The position numbers and the translations under genes were made by a program. A stretch of DNA of 64,000 bases, taken from assembly GCA_028277885.1 (NCBI GenBank), contig JANQFK010000034.1, positions 107,179-171,178 on the forward strand, read 5' to 3'. Shown here one piece after another: positions 22,283 to 30,910 of this stretch (position 1 is the first letter of the stretch; each line of letters opens with the position of its first letter). The DNA is from Myxococcota bacterium. Its GTDB lineage: Bacteria; Myxococcota_A; UBA9160; UBA6930. The notes under the pieces were generated by a model. That model worked only from the letters and a program-made list of their open reading frames with translations. It was not told where the DNA came from and ran no database searches.

Positions 22283-23599
22283 ATGAACCCCCTCGCCACC
22301 CAGCTGAACGAACGTCTCGAGGCGGCGGCACCGGAGGTGCTCGCCATGCTCTCCGGTCTCGGGCGCCGGCTCTACTTTCCCAAGGGCATCCTCTCCCAGT
22401 CCGCGGAGGCGAAGCAGAAGGGCCACCGCTTCAACGCCACCATCGGCATCGCGACCGAGGCCGGCCAGGCGATGCACCTCGCCTCGATCCAGAAGCACCT
22501 CGAGGGGGTCGCTCCCGACGACGCCTACCCCTACGCGCCGGCCCCGGGGCGGCCGGGCCTGCGCGAGCGCTGGCGCGAGAAGCTGCTCGAGGAGAACCCC
22601 TCCCTGCGCGACGCGAGCTTCGGGCTCCCGATCGTGACGAGCGCCCTCACCCACGGCCTCGCGCTGGTGGGCGACCTGTTCGTCGACCCCGACGACCGGA
22701 TCCTGGTCCCCGACAAGCTGTGGGGCAACTACCGGCTCACCTACGAGGTCCGGCTCGGCGCGAAGATCGCGACCTTCCCGTTCTACGCAGGGGGTGGCTT
22801 CGCGACCGACGCCTTCGCCGAGGCCCTGGCCCGGGAGGCCGACGGGCGCGAGAAGCTCATCGTGCTGCTCAACTTCCCCAACAACCCGACGGGCTACATG
22901 CCGACCGAGGCCGAGGGGCAGGCCATCGCCGAGGCGCTGGTCGCCCAGGCCGGGCGCGGCACCCGGATCGTGGCCGTCACCGACGACGCCTACTTCGGCC
23001 TCTTCTACCACCTGGGCGGCGAGTCCATGACGGAGTCGCTGTTCGGGCGGCTCACCAACCGCCACCCGAACCTGCTGGCCGTGAAGCTCGACGGCGCCAC
23101 CAAGGAGCTCTTCGTCTGGGGCCTGCGCTGTGGCTTCCTGACCTTCGGCCCGGGCCGCGCCGACACCGCCGACGAGGTGACGGCGGTGCTCGACGCCAAG
23201 ACCCGCGGCGCGATCCGCGGCGGCATCTCGAACAGCCCCCAGCTGTCCCAGACCCTGGTCGAGAAGGCGCTGTCCTCCTCGTCGATCGCCGAGGAGCGCA
23301 AGCAGAAGTGCGAGCTGCTGCGCGCGCGCGCGACGAAGGTCCACGAGGTCGCGAACGCGCCGCGCTTCCGCGAGAGCTGGGAGGTCTACCCGTTCAACAG
23401 CGGCTACTTCATGTGCCTGGCGGTGAAGGGCGTGGACGCCGAGAAGCTGCGCGTCCACCTGCTCGACGCCCACGGCGCGGGCCTGATCTCGACGAGCCCC
23501 ACGGACCTGCGGGTCGCCTTCTCCTGCCTCGAGCTCGAGGAGATCGAGCCCCTCTTCGAGATCATCCACCAGGGCATCCAGGAGCTCCGAGAGGACTGA
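22283..23599 (+). CDS. PLP-dependent class I/II aminotransferase
   Basis: A 438-residue fold-type I PLP enzyme. The N-terminal 'YAPAPGRPGLRERWREK' is the substrate-side segment, 'LLNFPNNPTGYMPT' (about 195-207) gives the Asn that contacts PLP, 'VTDDAYFGLFY' (about 232-242) gives the Asp/Tyr pair, and 'LDGATKELFVWGLRCGF' holds the Schiff-base Lys274. It resembles aspartate/aromatic-type aminotransferases, but I cannot assign the amino donor. The gene is last in a run that starts with the tandem ThyX, and it ends before a palindrome-rich gap facing a convergent peptidase gene. Confidence 0.9.
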   Translation: MNPLATQLNERLEAAAPEVLAMLSGLGRRLYFPKGILSQSAEAKQKGHRFNATIGIATEAGQAMHLASIQKHLEGVAPDDAYPYAPAPGRPGLRERWREKLLEENPSLRDASFGLPIVTSALTHGLALVGDLFVDPDDRILVPDKLWGNYRLTYEVRLGAKIATFPFYAGGGFATDAFAEALAREADGREKLIVLLNFPNNPTGYMPTEAEGQAIAEALVAQAGRGTRIVAVTDDAYFGLFYHLGGESMTESLFGRLTNRHPNLLAVKLDGATKELFVWGLRCGFLTFGPGRADTADEVTAVLDAKTRGAIRGGISNSPQLSQTLVEKALSSSSIAEERKQKCELLRARATKVHEVANAPRFRESWEVYPFNSGYFMCLAVKGVDAEKLRVHLLDAHGAGLISTSPTDLRVAFSCLELEEIEPLFEIIHQGIQELRED

Positions 23600-24047
23600 G
23601 CCGCCGGGCGCTCCGGAGTTCGTTCCATCCGAGAGGCGTGCGCTCCGGGAGCTTCCCGGCTCCGCGGGTCTCGACGGTGTGACGTTCCATCGAGCCCCGA
23701 TGGCCGCGTCGGGAGGGCGGGGAGGCTCCCGACCGCTCGACCGGCTCCCGGCGCTCCGCCGGGAACTCCGCTCCGCGCCCGCCTACGCCCATCCCGGTGG
23801 CCCGTGGGCCTCGTCGTCGCGTGCGATGGGTGCGTGCGACGAGGAGCCCACGAGTCGCCGAGAGGGTGGTCGCGGGGCGCAGCGAAGGGGTTCTCGCGAC
23901 CGGCGGGGGCCGGAGCGCGGCACCGAGCCGCCCCGAAGCCCCGTCGTGCCGGAGGTTCTCCACGCGGCGGAACACCGTCGAGCCCCAGCGTCGCGAGACC
24001 CCTTCGCGGAGCCCCGCGGCTCGCAAGCAGCGAACGAAACGTGTTGC
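23600..24047. repeat. Palindrome-rich region between convergent genes
   Basis: No credible gene in 448 bp, but many hairpins: CCGGGA-gct-TCCCGG (23645-23659), CGGGAG/CTCCCG (23710-23731), TCCCGGCG-ctc-CGCCGGGA (23746-23764), and GTGGGC-CTCGTCG (23804-23816) with its bulged partner at 23837-23851. The largest is a pair of inverted copies, 23869-23900 and 23990-24018, near-identical as reverse complements ('cgcggggc..cgaaggggt..ctcgcgac'). A GCAAGC-AGCGAA remnant at 24023 recalls family 1 linkers without their hairpins. The arrangement suits bidirectional termination or a decayed repeat cluster. Confidence 0.6.
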
Positions 24048-25589
24048 CTACCGCCCGCCCGCAGCAGTGGGGGAGGAGGAGGTCCCCAGGATCTCGAGGA
24101 TGCGCGCCAGCGTGCGCACCCCGCGTTCCAGGTTGTCGAGGGAGATGCGCTCGTTGGGACCGTGGATTCCGCGGGTCTCGTGGGGGCGCAGCCAGCGCGG
24201 CACGAACCCGTAGGCCACGATGCCGAGGTCGCGGAAGTAGTGGGCGTCGGTGAAGCCCGCGATGACGCGCGGCACCACCACGGCGTGGCTGCGGCTCTCC
24301 GAGGCGGCCTGCCGGATCGCGTCGTAGAGGGGCGTGTCGAGGGGCGAGCTGCGCGTCGGGAAGCTCAGCAGCGGCGCGACGCTGATGGTGGGGTCGGCGA
24401 TCACGCCGCGCAGGCGCTCCATGAAGTCGCCGCAGCGGCTGTCGGGCAGCAGCCGCACGTCGAGGCGTGCGCTCGCCGCCGCGGGAACCACGTTGGTGCG
24501 CTCGCTGCCGCGCAGCATCGTGATGTTCACGGTGTCGCGCACCAGCGCGTTGCGGCCCGGCTCCGCGAGGAAGCGCTCGCGGAAGTCCGGCGCCGCGGCC
24601 AGGGCGGCCTCGAGGTCCGCGAAGGCGCGGCGATCCTCGGGCGCCGCGTAGGGGGAGAGGGCGGAGAACATGCGCGCTACCTCGGGCACCACGCGCACCT
24701 CGGTCTCCAGCTTGCGCAGGCGCTCGAGGGCGGCGACCAGGCGCGGCACGGCGGCGTCGGCGGCGGTCGTGGAGCCGTGGCCGGGGCTGCCCCGGGCGGT
24801 GAGCTCGATCCAGCACGGGCTCTTCTCGACGAAGGTGACGCCCCAGATGTCCGGCGTGCCGCCCTCGCCGGGCAGGATGCCGCCGCCCTCGGTGAGCAGG
24901 AACTCGGCGTCGCGCAGCACCTCGCGGCGCTCGCGCACCAGCCAGCCGGCACCGTCCTTGCCGCCCACCTCCTCGTCCGGGGTCGCGAGCAGGATCACGT
25001 CGCGGTCGAGTGGCGTCGGGCGCCGGGAGAGCTCCACCAGTGCGAGCATCTGGACGATGGCGACGCCCTTGGCGTCGAGGGCGCCGCGGCCGACCACGTA
25101 GCCGCCGCCCACCAGGCCCTCGTAGGGGTCCACCGCCCACTCGTCGGGAGCCGCGGGCACCACGTCGAGGTGGGAGAGCAGCACCACGGGACGGCGGCGG
25201 CCGGTCCCGGGCAGCCGCGCCCAGGCGGCGGCGCGCCCCTCGGCGGCGCTGCCCGCGGGCGTCTCGATGCTGCGCGCCTCGATGCCCTGGGCGCGCAGGA
25301 AGCCGACCAGGTACTCGGCCAGCGGGAGCTCGTTGCCCGGCGGGTTGCGGGTGTCGAAGCGGATGGCCCGGGAGAGCAGCTGGGCGGCGGCGTCCGCCAC
25401 CCCGACCTCCTCGAGGTCCGGGTAGTCGTTGCCCCGGAAGGGCCACGCCGCGAACGGGCTGGCCCCCACGGGGGGTGCCGAGGCCGACACGAGCGCGGCC
25501 GCGAGCGGCACTCCCAGGAGGAGCCCGATGCCGCGCCAGCGTGAAATCCGACACTTCGGGGTGGTTTTTGTGATCCCCATCACAGTCAT
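24048..25589 (-). CDS. M20-family metallopeptidase (carboxypeptidase PM20D1-like), exported
   Basis: A 513-residue zinc peptidase. The signal peptide has a hydrophobic core 'GIGLLLGVPLAAALVSAS'. Catalytic-domain motifs follow in order: 'LLSHLDVVPA' (zinc His, Asp), 'GRGALDAKG' (bridging Asp), 'TPDEEVGG' (catalytic Glu and zinc Glu), and 'FTDAHYFRD' and 'GIHGPNERIS' late, giving the last zinc His. A dimerisation domain with 'GSPGHGST' lies between them. The family hydrolyses N-acyl amino acids or dipeptides. Starts at 25589 or 25580 are both possible. A perfect CRP-like site lies over this start region. Downstream is the palindromic gap. Confidence 0.88.
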   Translation of the reverse strand: MTVMGITKTTPKCRISRWRGIGLLLGVPLAAALVSASAPPVGASPFAAWPFRGNDYPDLEEVGVADAAAQLLSRAIRFDTRNPPGNELPLAEYLVGFLRAQGIEARSIETPAGSAAEGRAAAWARLPGTGRRRPVVLLSHLDVVPAAPDEWAVDPYEGLVGGGYVVGRGALDAKGVAIVQMLALVELSRRPTPLDRDVILLATPDEEVGGKDGAGWLVRERREVLRDAEFLLTEGGGILPGEGGTPDIWGVTFVEKSPCWIELTARGSPGHGSTTAADAAVPRLVAALERLRKLETEVRVVPEVARMFSALSPYAAPEDRRAFADLEAALAAAPDFRERFLAEPGRNALVRDTVNITMLRGSERTNVVPAAASARLDVRLLPDSRCGDFMERLRGVIADPTISVAPLLSFPTRSSPLDTPLYDAIRQAASESRSHAVVVPRVIAGFTDAHYFRDLGIVAYGFVPRWLRPHETRGIHGPNERISLDNLERGVRTLARILEILGTSSSPTAAGGR

Positions 25590-25610
25590 TCGTCAAGCAT
25601 ACGGTCTATT
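25569..25610 (+). promoter_or_regulatory. CRP-like site with class II promoter geometry, upstream of the M23 gene
   Basis: TGTGATCCCCATCACA at 25569-25584 is a perfect TGTGA-N6-TCACA inverted repeat. On the plus strand a -10-like TCTATT lies at 25605-25610 in the only AT-rich stretch nearby, without a good -35. With transcription starting near 25617, the site is centred about -41, the class II position for CRP-type activators. The downstream gene is the M23 peptidase (start 25675). On the other strand the site covers the start of the M20 gene, so it could also repress that gene. Confidence 0.5.
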
Positions 25611-25674
25611 TAGCTCGCGCTTCTGCGCGCCGATGAGCCATTCTAGCCCCCCGCATGAAGCGGCAGGAGAAGCG

Positions 25675-27141
25675 ATGACGCCCGAGGCCGGGCCCCGCCC
25701 GACGCTCGCCAGGTTCGTGGGCTCGCTGCGACGTCTGCTTCCCGCAGCCGCGTTGTTCCTCGCCGCCATGCTGACCGGCGTCGTGGCCGCCCGTGGGCCC
25801 GTCGCCGATGCCCCGGACGCCGCGCGCATCCACCCGCCGCTCGCGCTCGCCGCGGTCTCGGTGGCGCCCGTGCTTCGCGACCTCCCGGAGGTGGACGAGC
25901 TCCTCGCCTCGCTTTGGGCGGCGCCCGTTGCCCCGCCCCTGGCGCCGGCTTCGGACGCGGCCCCCGCCCTCGCCATTCACCGGGCTTCCGAGGCCCCGGC
26001 CGTCGCCGAGCCGGCGGAGCCCAGCGTGGTGATCGAGGGCAGCATTCCCGCGGGCGGCACCCTGGCCAGCGCCCTCGCCAGCCAGCAGATCGGCGCCTCC
26101 ACGGTGCACGTGATCGCGACCGAGATGGCTCCGGTGTTCAACTTCCGGTACGCCCGGGCCGGCGACCGCTACCGCCTCGAGAAGGCGGAGGACGGCCGCC
26201 TGCTCTCCTTCCGCTACAGCCGCTCGGACCTCGAGCGCTACGACCTCGCGCGCGACGGCGACGCCTGGCTGGCGACGCGCCACGAGCCCGTCTTCGTGCG
26301 GGCCCGCACCCGCATCGCGGGCATCGTGAGCACCAGCCTCTACGACGCCATCGAGGCCCTCGGCGAGCGCACCTCCCTGGCGCGGGACTTCGCCAACATC
26401 TTCGCCTGGGACGTCGACTTCTCCCGCGGCGCCCAGCCCGGGGACGCCTTCTCGATCGTGTACGAGCGGCTGATGCTCCAGGGCGAGGACGGCGCCGAGG
26501 ACAGCTACGTGCGGCCCGGCCGCATCCTCGCGGCGCGCTACACGACCCGCGGCGACGAGTTCCGGGCGGTGTACTTCGAGCACGACGAGTCGCGCGGCGG
26601 CTACTACCGCCCCGACGGCTCGGCGGTGGAGCGCCACTTCCTGCGCGCGCCGCTCCAGTACAGCCGCATCAGCTCCCAGTTCAGCATGTCGCGCATGCAC
26701 CCGATCCTGAAGGTGCGCCGCCCGCACCCCGGCATCGACTACGCGGCGCCCCGGGGCACGCCGGTCTGGTCCGTGGCCGACGGCGTCGTGGTGCACCGGG
26801 GCTACACGGGCGGCTACGGCCACCTGGTGAAGGTGCGCCACGCGAACGGCTACGTGACCTACTACGGCCACCTCTCGCGCTACGAGGCCGGCGTGGACGT
26901 GGGCGACCGCGTCCACCAGAAGCAGGTGATCGGCTACGTGGGCGCCACCGGCCTCGCCACCGGGCCCCACCTCGACTACCGCATCCGCAAGGACGGGCGC
27001 TTCGTGAACCCCAGCACGCTGCGCATGCCCGCCGGCGACCCGATCCCGCCCGAGGCCCAGCCGCGCTTCGCGGCCGCCCGCGACGGGCTGCTGTCCGAGC
27101 TCGACCCGCCGACCCTCGTGGTCGTGAGCGAGGCGCTCTAG
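25675..27141 (+). CDS. M23-family metallopeptidase (MepM-like), membrane-anchored
   Basis: A 488-residue peptidoglycan endopeptidase. A membrane anchor lies at about residues 20-42 ('LLPAAALFLAAMLTGVVAA'), then a Pro/Ala-rich stalk, then a MepM-type domain ('FNFRYARAGDRYRLEK', 'GIVSTSLYDAIEALGE') that often precedes LytM. The LytM domain carries the zinc motifs 'RRPHPGIDYAAPRGTPV' (H-x3-D) and 'GPHLDYRI' (H-x-D/H). It probably cuts D-Ala-mDAP cross-links in the periplasm. I chose the ATG at 25675, which has AGGAG upstream. An ATG at 25633 would add 14 residues without a ribosome site. A CRP-like site lies about 100 bp upstream. Confidence 0.9.
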   Translation: MTPEAGPRPTLARFVGSLRRLLPAAALFLAAMLTGVVAARGPVADAPDAARIHPPLALAAVSVAPVLRDLPEVDELLASLWAAPVAPPLAPASDAAPALAIHRASEAPAVAEPAEPSVVIEGSIPAGGTLASALASQQIGASTVHVIATEMAPVFNFRYARAGDRYRLEKAEDGRLLSFRYSRSDLERYDLARDGDAWLATRHEPVFVRARTRIAGIVSTSLYDAIEALGERTSLARDFANIFAWDVDFSRGAQPGDAFSIVYERLMLQGEDGAEDSYVRPGRILAARYTTRGDEFRAVYFEHDESRGGYYRPDGSAVERHFLRAPLQYSRISSQFSMSRMHPILKVRRPHPGIDYAAPRGTPVWSVADGVVVHRGYTGGYGHLVKVRHANGYVTYYGHLSRYEAGVDVGDRVHQKQVIGYVGATGLATGPHLDYRIRKDGRFVNPSTLRMPAGDPIPPEAQPRFAAARDGLLSELDPPTLVVVSEAL

Positions 27142-27203
27142 GAGTCCGCCTCCGCGGCCCGCGCCACCGGGCGGGGGCCCGGGATCTGTGCCACGCTGCC
27201 GCC

Positions 27204-27644
27204 ATGGCACCGGAATCCCAGGGAAAGCTCGGGGAGCGGCTGTCGACGCTCGGACGCCGCCTGGCGGCCCGGGAGGAGGACGGCCGCGACGCCCTCGACG
27301 AGGCCCGCCGGCTGGCGGCCGAGCTGCGGGGCTTCGTCGCCGAGGGCCTCGAGGCCTACCACCGCGCCGTGGAGGACGCGCGCGCGCCCCAGCTCCGCGT
27401 GGAGCTCTCGGAACCCCGGGCGGACGACAAGCATCTACGTTCGGTGCAGTTCGACCTGCGCCGCGGGCGGCACGCCGCCATCGTGACCGTCAAGAGCCGG
27501 GGCGACGTCACCCTGGTGGGCCCCTTCCGCCAGGGCAAGGTCGAGGGCCCCTGCAAGAGCTTCCCCTTCGCGGCCCGGGACGAGATCCACGATGCCCTGG
27601 GCGACTTCCTGGAGAGCTTCCTCGAGGCGGCCGCCACCCCGTGA
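27204..27644 (+). CDS. Small conserved-looking cytoplasmic protein of unknown function
   Basis: A 146-residue protein with no signal peptide. The first half is helical and charged ('LSTLGRRLAAREEDGRDAL', 'LEAYHRAVEDARAP'). The second half looks like a beta-rich domain ('SVQFDLRRGRHAAIVTVKSRGDVTLVGPFRQGK'), then a helix. I do not recognise the family. It lies 62 bp after the M23 gene and 7 bp before the glutamate-cysteine ligase gene, so it is probably co-transcribed with the latter. Codon use looks like that of its neighbours. Confidence 0.65.
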   Translation: MAPESQGKLGERLSTLGRRLAAREEDGRDALDEARRLAAELRGFVAEGLEAYHRAVEDARAPQLRVELSEPRADDKHLRSVQFDLRRGRHAAIVTVKSRGDVTLVGPFRQGKVEGPCKSFPFAARDEIHDALGDFLESFLEAAATP

Positions 27645-27651
27645 GCTCCGC

Positions 27652-29013
27652 GTGAGCCTCGACCGCAAGGGCGTCCCCGAGGAGCCCGTCGGCTCCGTCG
27701 ACGAGCTGGTCGCCTACCTGGCCAGCGGCGGCAAGCCGCGCGAGCAGTGGCTCATCGGCACCGAGCACGAGAAGATCGGGCTCCAGGCCGACGGCCTGCG
27801 GCCCGTCCCCTACGAGGGCGAGCGCGGCATCGGTCGCGTGCTCGAGGCCGTGGCGGAGCGCGCCGGCTGGGAGAGCGTGCGCGAGGGCGGCCGGGTGGTG
27901 GCCCTGGCGGCCTCCGGAGCGTCGATCTCCCTCGAGCCCGGCGGGCAGCTCGAGCTCTCGGGCGCGCCCCTGCGCACCATCCACGACACCTGTCGCGAGT
28001 TCAACCACCACCTCGAGCTGGTCCGATCGGTCTCCGAGCCCCTCGGCATCCTGTGGCTCAGCCTCGGCATGAACCCGCTCCACGAGGTGGGCGACGTGCC
28101 GCGCATGCCCCGGGTGCGCCACGACATCATGCGCGACTACCTGCCCGCCCGCGGCGAGCTGGCCCTCGAGATGATGCACCTCACGGCCACCGTGCAGGCC
28201 AACTTCGACTACGCCGACGAGGCCGACATGGCGAACAAGCTGCGCACCGCCATGGGGGTGTCGCCCATCGTCTCCGCCATCTTCGCCAACTCGAGCCTGG
28301 CCGGCGGCAAGCCCTCGGGGTTCGTGTCGCGGCGCGTCCACGTCTGGCGCCACGTCGACCCGGACCGCTGCGGCATCCCGCCCTTCGTGTTCGAGCCCGG
28401 GCTCGGCTACCGGCGCTGGGTGGAGTGGGCCCTCGACGTGCCGATGTTCTTCGTGGTGCGCGGCGGCCACTACCGCCCCGCCCACGGCATGCCCTTCCGC
28501 GCCTTCCTCGAGGGCGGCTTCGAGGGCGAGCGCGCCACCCTCGCGGACTTCGACCGCCACCTCACCACGCTGTTCCCCGAAGTCCGCGTGAAGCGCTGGA
28601 TCGAGGTGCGCGGCGCGGACGCGGTGCCGCCGGACCTGATCTGCGCCCTCCCCGCACTGTGGAAGGGGATCCTCTACGACGACCAGGCGCTGCGCGGGGC
28701 CTGGGAGCTGGTGGCGGGCTTCAGCCAGGCCGAGCGCGAGGCGGCGCTCGACTCCGTGGCGCGGCGCGGCCTCGCGGCCGAGATCGCGGGGCGGCCGGCC
28801 CTCGCGCTGGCCCGCGAGCTGGTGGCCCTGGCCCGCGACGGCCTCGGGCGCATCGCCCACGCCGGCGTGCTGGACGCCGACGAGCGGGGCTACCTGGATC
28901 CCGTCTCCGCGTTGGTGGAGGGCGGGAAGAGCCCAGGAGAGCTCATCCTCGAGCGCTGGGAGGGCGACTGGCAGCGCTCCCCGCGACGCTTGATCGAGTA
29001 CGCGCGATACTGA
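27652..29013 (+). CDS. gshA: Glutamate-cysteine ligase (plant-type GCS2 family)
   Basis: A 453-residue ATP-dependent ligase of the GCS2/plant type, which joins glutamate and cysteine to gamma-glutamylcysteine, the first step of glutathione synthesis. Recognisable segments are 'LIGTEHEKIGL' (metal-binding glutamates), 'SISLEPGGQLELSG', 'LWLSLGMNPLH', 'MMHLTATVQANFDYADE' and 'YRPAHGMPFRAFLEGG'. The length is usual for the family. GTG start at 27652, 7 nt after the previous stop. No gshB is in the window. A glutaredoxin-thioredoxin reductase fusion 3.5 kb downstream fits a cell that makes glutathione or gamma-glutamylcysteine. Confidence 0.88.
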   Translation: MSLDRKGVPEEPVGSVDELVAYLASGGKPREQWLIGTEHEKIGLQADGLRPVPYEGERGIGRVLEAVAERAGWESVREGGRVVALAASGASISLEPGGQLELSGAPLRTIHDTCREFNHHLELVRSVSEPLGILWLSLGMNPLHEVGDVPRMPRVRHDIMRDYLPARGELALEMMHLTATVQANFDYADEADMANKLRTAMGVSPIVSAIFANSSLAGGKPSGFVSRRVHVWRHVDPDRCGIPPFVFEPGLGYRRWVEWALDVPMFFVVRGGHYRPAHGMPFRAFLEGGFEGERATLADFDRHLTTLFPEVRVKRWIEVRGADAVPPDLICALPALWKGILYDDQALRGAWELVAGFSQAEREAALDSVARRGLAAEIAGRPALALARELVALARDGLGRIAHAGVLDADERGYLDPVSALVEGGKSPGELILERWEGDWQRSPRRLIEYARY

Positions 29014-29058
29014 TAGAGTGCGCCGCTGGCGCCGAACCCACCAGGAGGCGAGCCCCCC

Positions 29059-29646
29059 ATGGCCGCGAGCAAGTCCTTCAAGGTCTCCTTCACCCTCGAC
29101 GAGCAGGACGCGAACTACTTCCGGAACCTGTTCCGCACCGCGCGCAAGCACGTCGAGCTGGAGAACCAGCCGCACATCATCAAGGACGTCCAGGAGCTCA
29201 TCGAGCGCGTGAAGGGAACCAAGCGCGTCCCCCACTTCGTCATCGAGGCCACCGAGACCCTCCAGGACCTGGTGGAGCTGCTCGAGGACAAGGACTACGC
29301 GGTGCCGCGCACCGTGGCCCTCGAGGCCCTCGGCGCCCTGGGCTACTTCGCCGATCCCCAGGACGTGATCCCGGACCACATTCCCGCGCTCGGCTTCCTC
29401 GACGACGCGATCATGATGAAGTTCGTCGAGGAGGAGTTCAAGCACGAGCTCCGCGGCTACCGGAAGTTCCGCAAGTTCCGCCAGGGCGCCGAGCAGCGCC
29501 CCTGGACCAAGGTGGCGAGCGAGCGCCTGCCGAAGCGCCTCGAGGAGTACCGCAAGTCGGTGCGGCTGCAGATCAAGCAGTGGAAGGAGGCCGACGCCGC
29601 CCGGGCGAAGAAGGCGGCGGCGGCCGGCCGCAAGTCGGGGTGGTAG
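29059..29646 (+). CDS. YkvA-family (DUF1232) protein
   Basis: A 195-residue protein with a central DUF1232 core: 'VALEALGALGYFADPQDVIPDHIPALGFLDDAIMM', where the P-x-D-x-I/L-P-D motif is the family mark. DUF1232 proteins are small, sometimes membrane-associated, and have no established reaction. Both ends here are long, charged helices rich in Lys, Arg and Glu. The gene starts with ATG after an AGGAGG-type site and stands 30 bp before a response-regulator gene. Confidence 0.78.
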   Translation: MAASKSFKVSFTLDEQDANYFRNLFRTARKHVELENQPHIIKDVQELIERVKGTKRVPHFVIEATETLQDLVELLEDKDYAVPRTVALEALGALGYFADPQDVIPDHIPALGFLDDAIMMKFVEEEFKHELRGYRKFRKFRQGAEQRPWTKVASERLPKRLEEYRKSVRLQIKQWKEADAARAKKAAAAGRKSGW

Positions 29647-29676
29647 CCTTCCGCTCCGCCCCCCGATGATCCCGGC

Positions 29677-30816
29677 ATGAGCGCGGAACGAAACCGGATC
29701 CTGGTCGTCGACGACGAGGAGGCCATCCTCGAGACGATGACCTTCACCTTCGAGGACGACTACGACGTCCTCACCGCCACCTCCGCCGCCAAGGGCCTGG
29801 AGCTGCTGGAGCGCAACCACCCCGTCTCGGTGGTGATCTCGGACCAGCGCATGCCCGAGATGACCGGCGTGGAGTTCCTCTCCAAGGTGTTCGAGCGCCA
29901 CCCCGCCACGGCCCGCATCATCCTGACCGGCTTCGCCGACATGGACGCGACCATCGGCGCCATCAACGACGGCCACGTCTACGCCTACGTGACCAAGCCC
30001 TGGGAGCCCGACCAGCTCAAGCAGGTGATCCGGCGGGCGGTGGACCACAACCACCTCACCCGGGAGAACGAGCGCCTGCTGCGGGAGCTGCGCGAGGCCA
30101 ACGTGTTCCTCGGGGCGGTGATGGACAACCTGGACCTCGGCGCCCTGGCGGTGGACGCCTCGGGCGTGGTGCGCCAGGCGAACCGGCCCGCGCGGGAGTT
30201 CCTGGGCCTCGCCGAGGAGCCCCACGGTCGCAAGCTCGACGAGATCCTCGCGGCGGGGGGCCTCGAGGACGTGGCCGCCGCCGCGGCGCGCATGACGAAG
30301 GACTGCCCCGCCGAGGACGTGGCGCTCTCCGGCGGCCCGCGGAAGCTGCGCATCCGCCTGCGCTGCCAGGGCCTCTTCGACGCCGAGGGGCGCGACATCG
30401 GCCGGGTGCTGATCCTGCGCGAGATCTCCCACGAGCCCCTGCGCACGCGCCTGGACGAGTCCCTGGGCCAGGTGCTGCGCGCCGAGGGCGAGCTGCGCGC
30501 CGAGCTCGAGCGGGCCGACGCCCAGCTGCGCGAGCTGGGCCGGGAGGTCGAGGCGTCCCCGGTGCAGTCCGCGGGCATGGCGGACCTCGCCGACCGCCTC
30601 GCCCGCAGCGTGACCGCCATCGAGCACTGGCTCGCGGTGGACGAGGCCCTGGCTCGCGAGGACTACCCCGACGCCCAGATGCTGCTCGAGCGCCTGCGCG
30701 TGGCCAACGGCCGCTGGCCCCTCGCCGACCAGATCCCCGACCGCGTCCGCGAGCTCTCGCGCGCCGTGGAGACCTACTACGAGACCGGAGAGAATCCGAA
30801 GCGTCGGTCGCTATGA
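29677..30816 (+). CDS. Response regulator with PAS-like domain
   Basis: A 379-residue protein. Residues 6-125 are a receiver domain with 'VVDDEEAIL', the phosphoacceptor Asp in 'VVISDQRMPEMTGVEF' and 'YVTKPWEPDQL', the style found in RpfG-like regulators. A coiled linker leads to a PAS-like segment at about 140-255 ('LDLGALAVDASGVVRQANRPAREFLG'). The C-terminal 120 residues are helical, with a coiled coil 'ELRAELERADAQLRELGREV'. There is no DNA-binding, kinase, GGDEF or HD-GYP domain, so the output is probably through protein contacts. The following membrane-protein frame begins just downstream. Confidence 0.85.
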   Translation: MSAERNRILVVDDEEAILETMTFTFEDDYDVLTATSAAKGLELLERNHPVSVVISDQRMPEMTGVEFLSKVFERHPATARIILTGFADMDATIGAINDGHVYAYVTKPWEPDQLKQVIRRAVDHNHLTRENERLLRELREANVFLGAVMDNLDLGALAVDASGVVRQANRPAREFLGLAEEPHGRKLDEILAAGGLEDVAAAAARMTKDCPAEDVALSGGPRKLRIRLRCQGLFDAEGRDIGRVLILREISHEPLRTRLDESLGQVLRAEGELRAELERADAQLRELGREVEASPVQSAGMADLADRLARSVTAIEHWLAVDEALAREDYPDAQMLLERLRVANGRWPLADQIPDRVRELSRAVETYYETGENPKRRSL

Positions 30817-30910
30817 GCCCGCCGAGGCCGGGGGCCTGCCCCGCCTCGAGCTGCGGATCGAGCGACTCCAGACCACGTTCCGCTTCACCTACGCGTTCCA
30901 CGCGCGGGAG

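Noticed and set aside
23562..24026. 154-codon minus-strand frame in the convergent gap
   Set aside because: Arg/Gly/Pro/Ser composition from hairpin-rich DNA, no motif or good ribosome site. Treated as part of the palindromic region.
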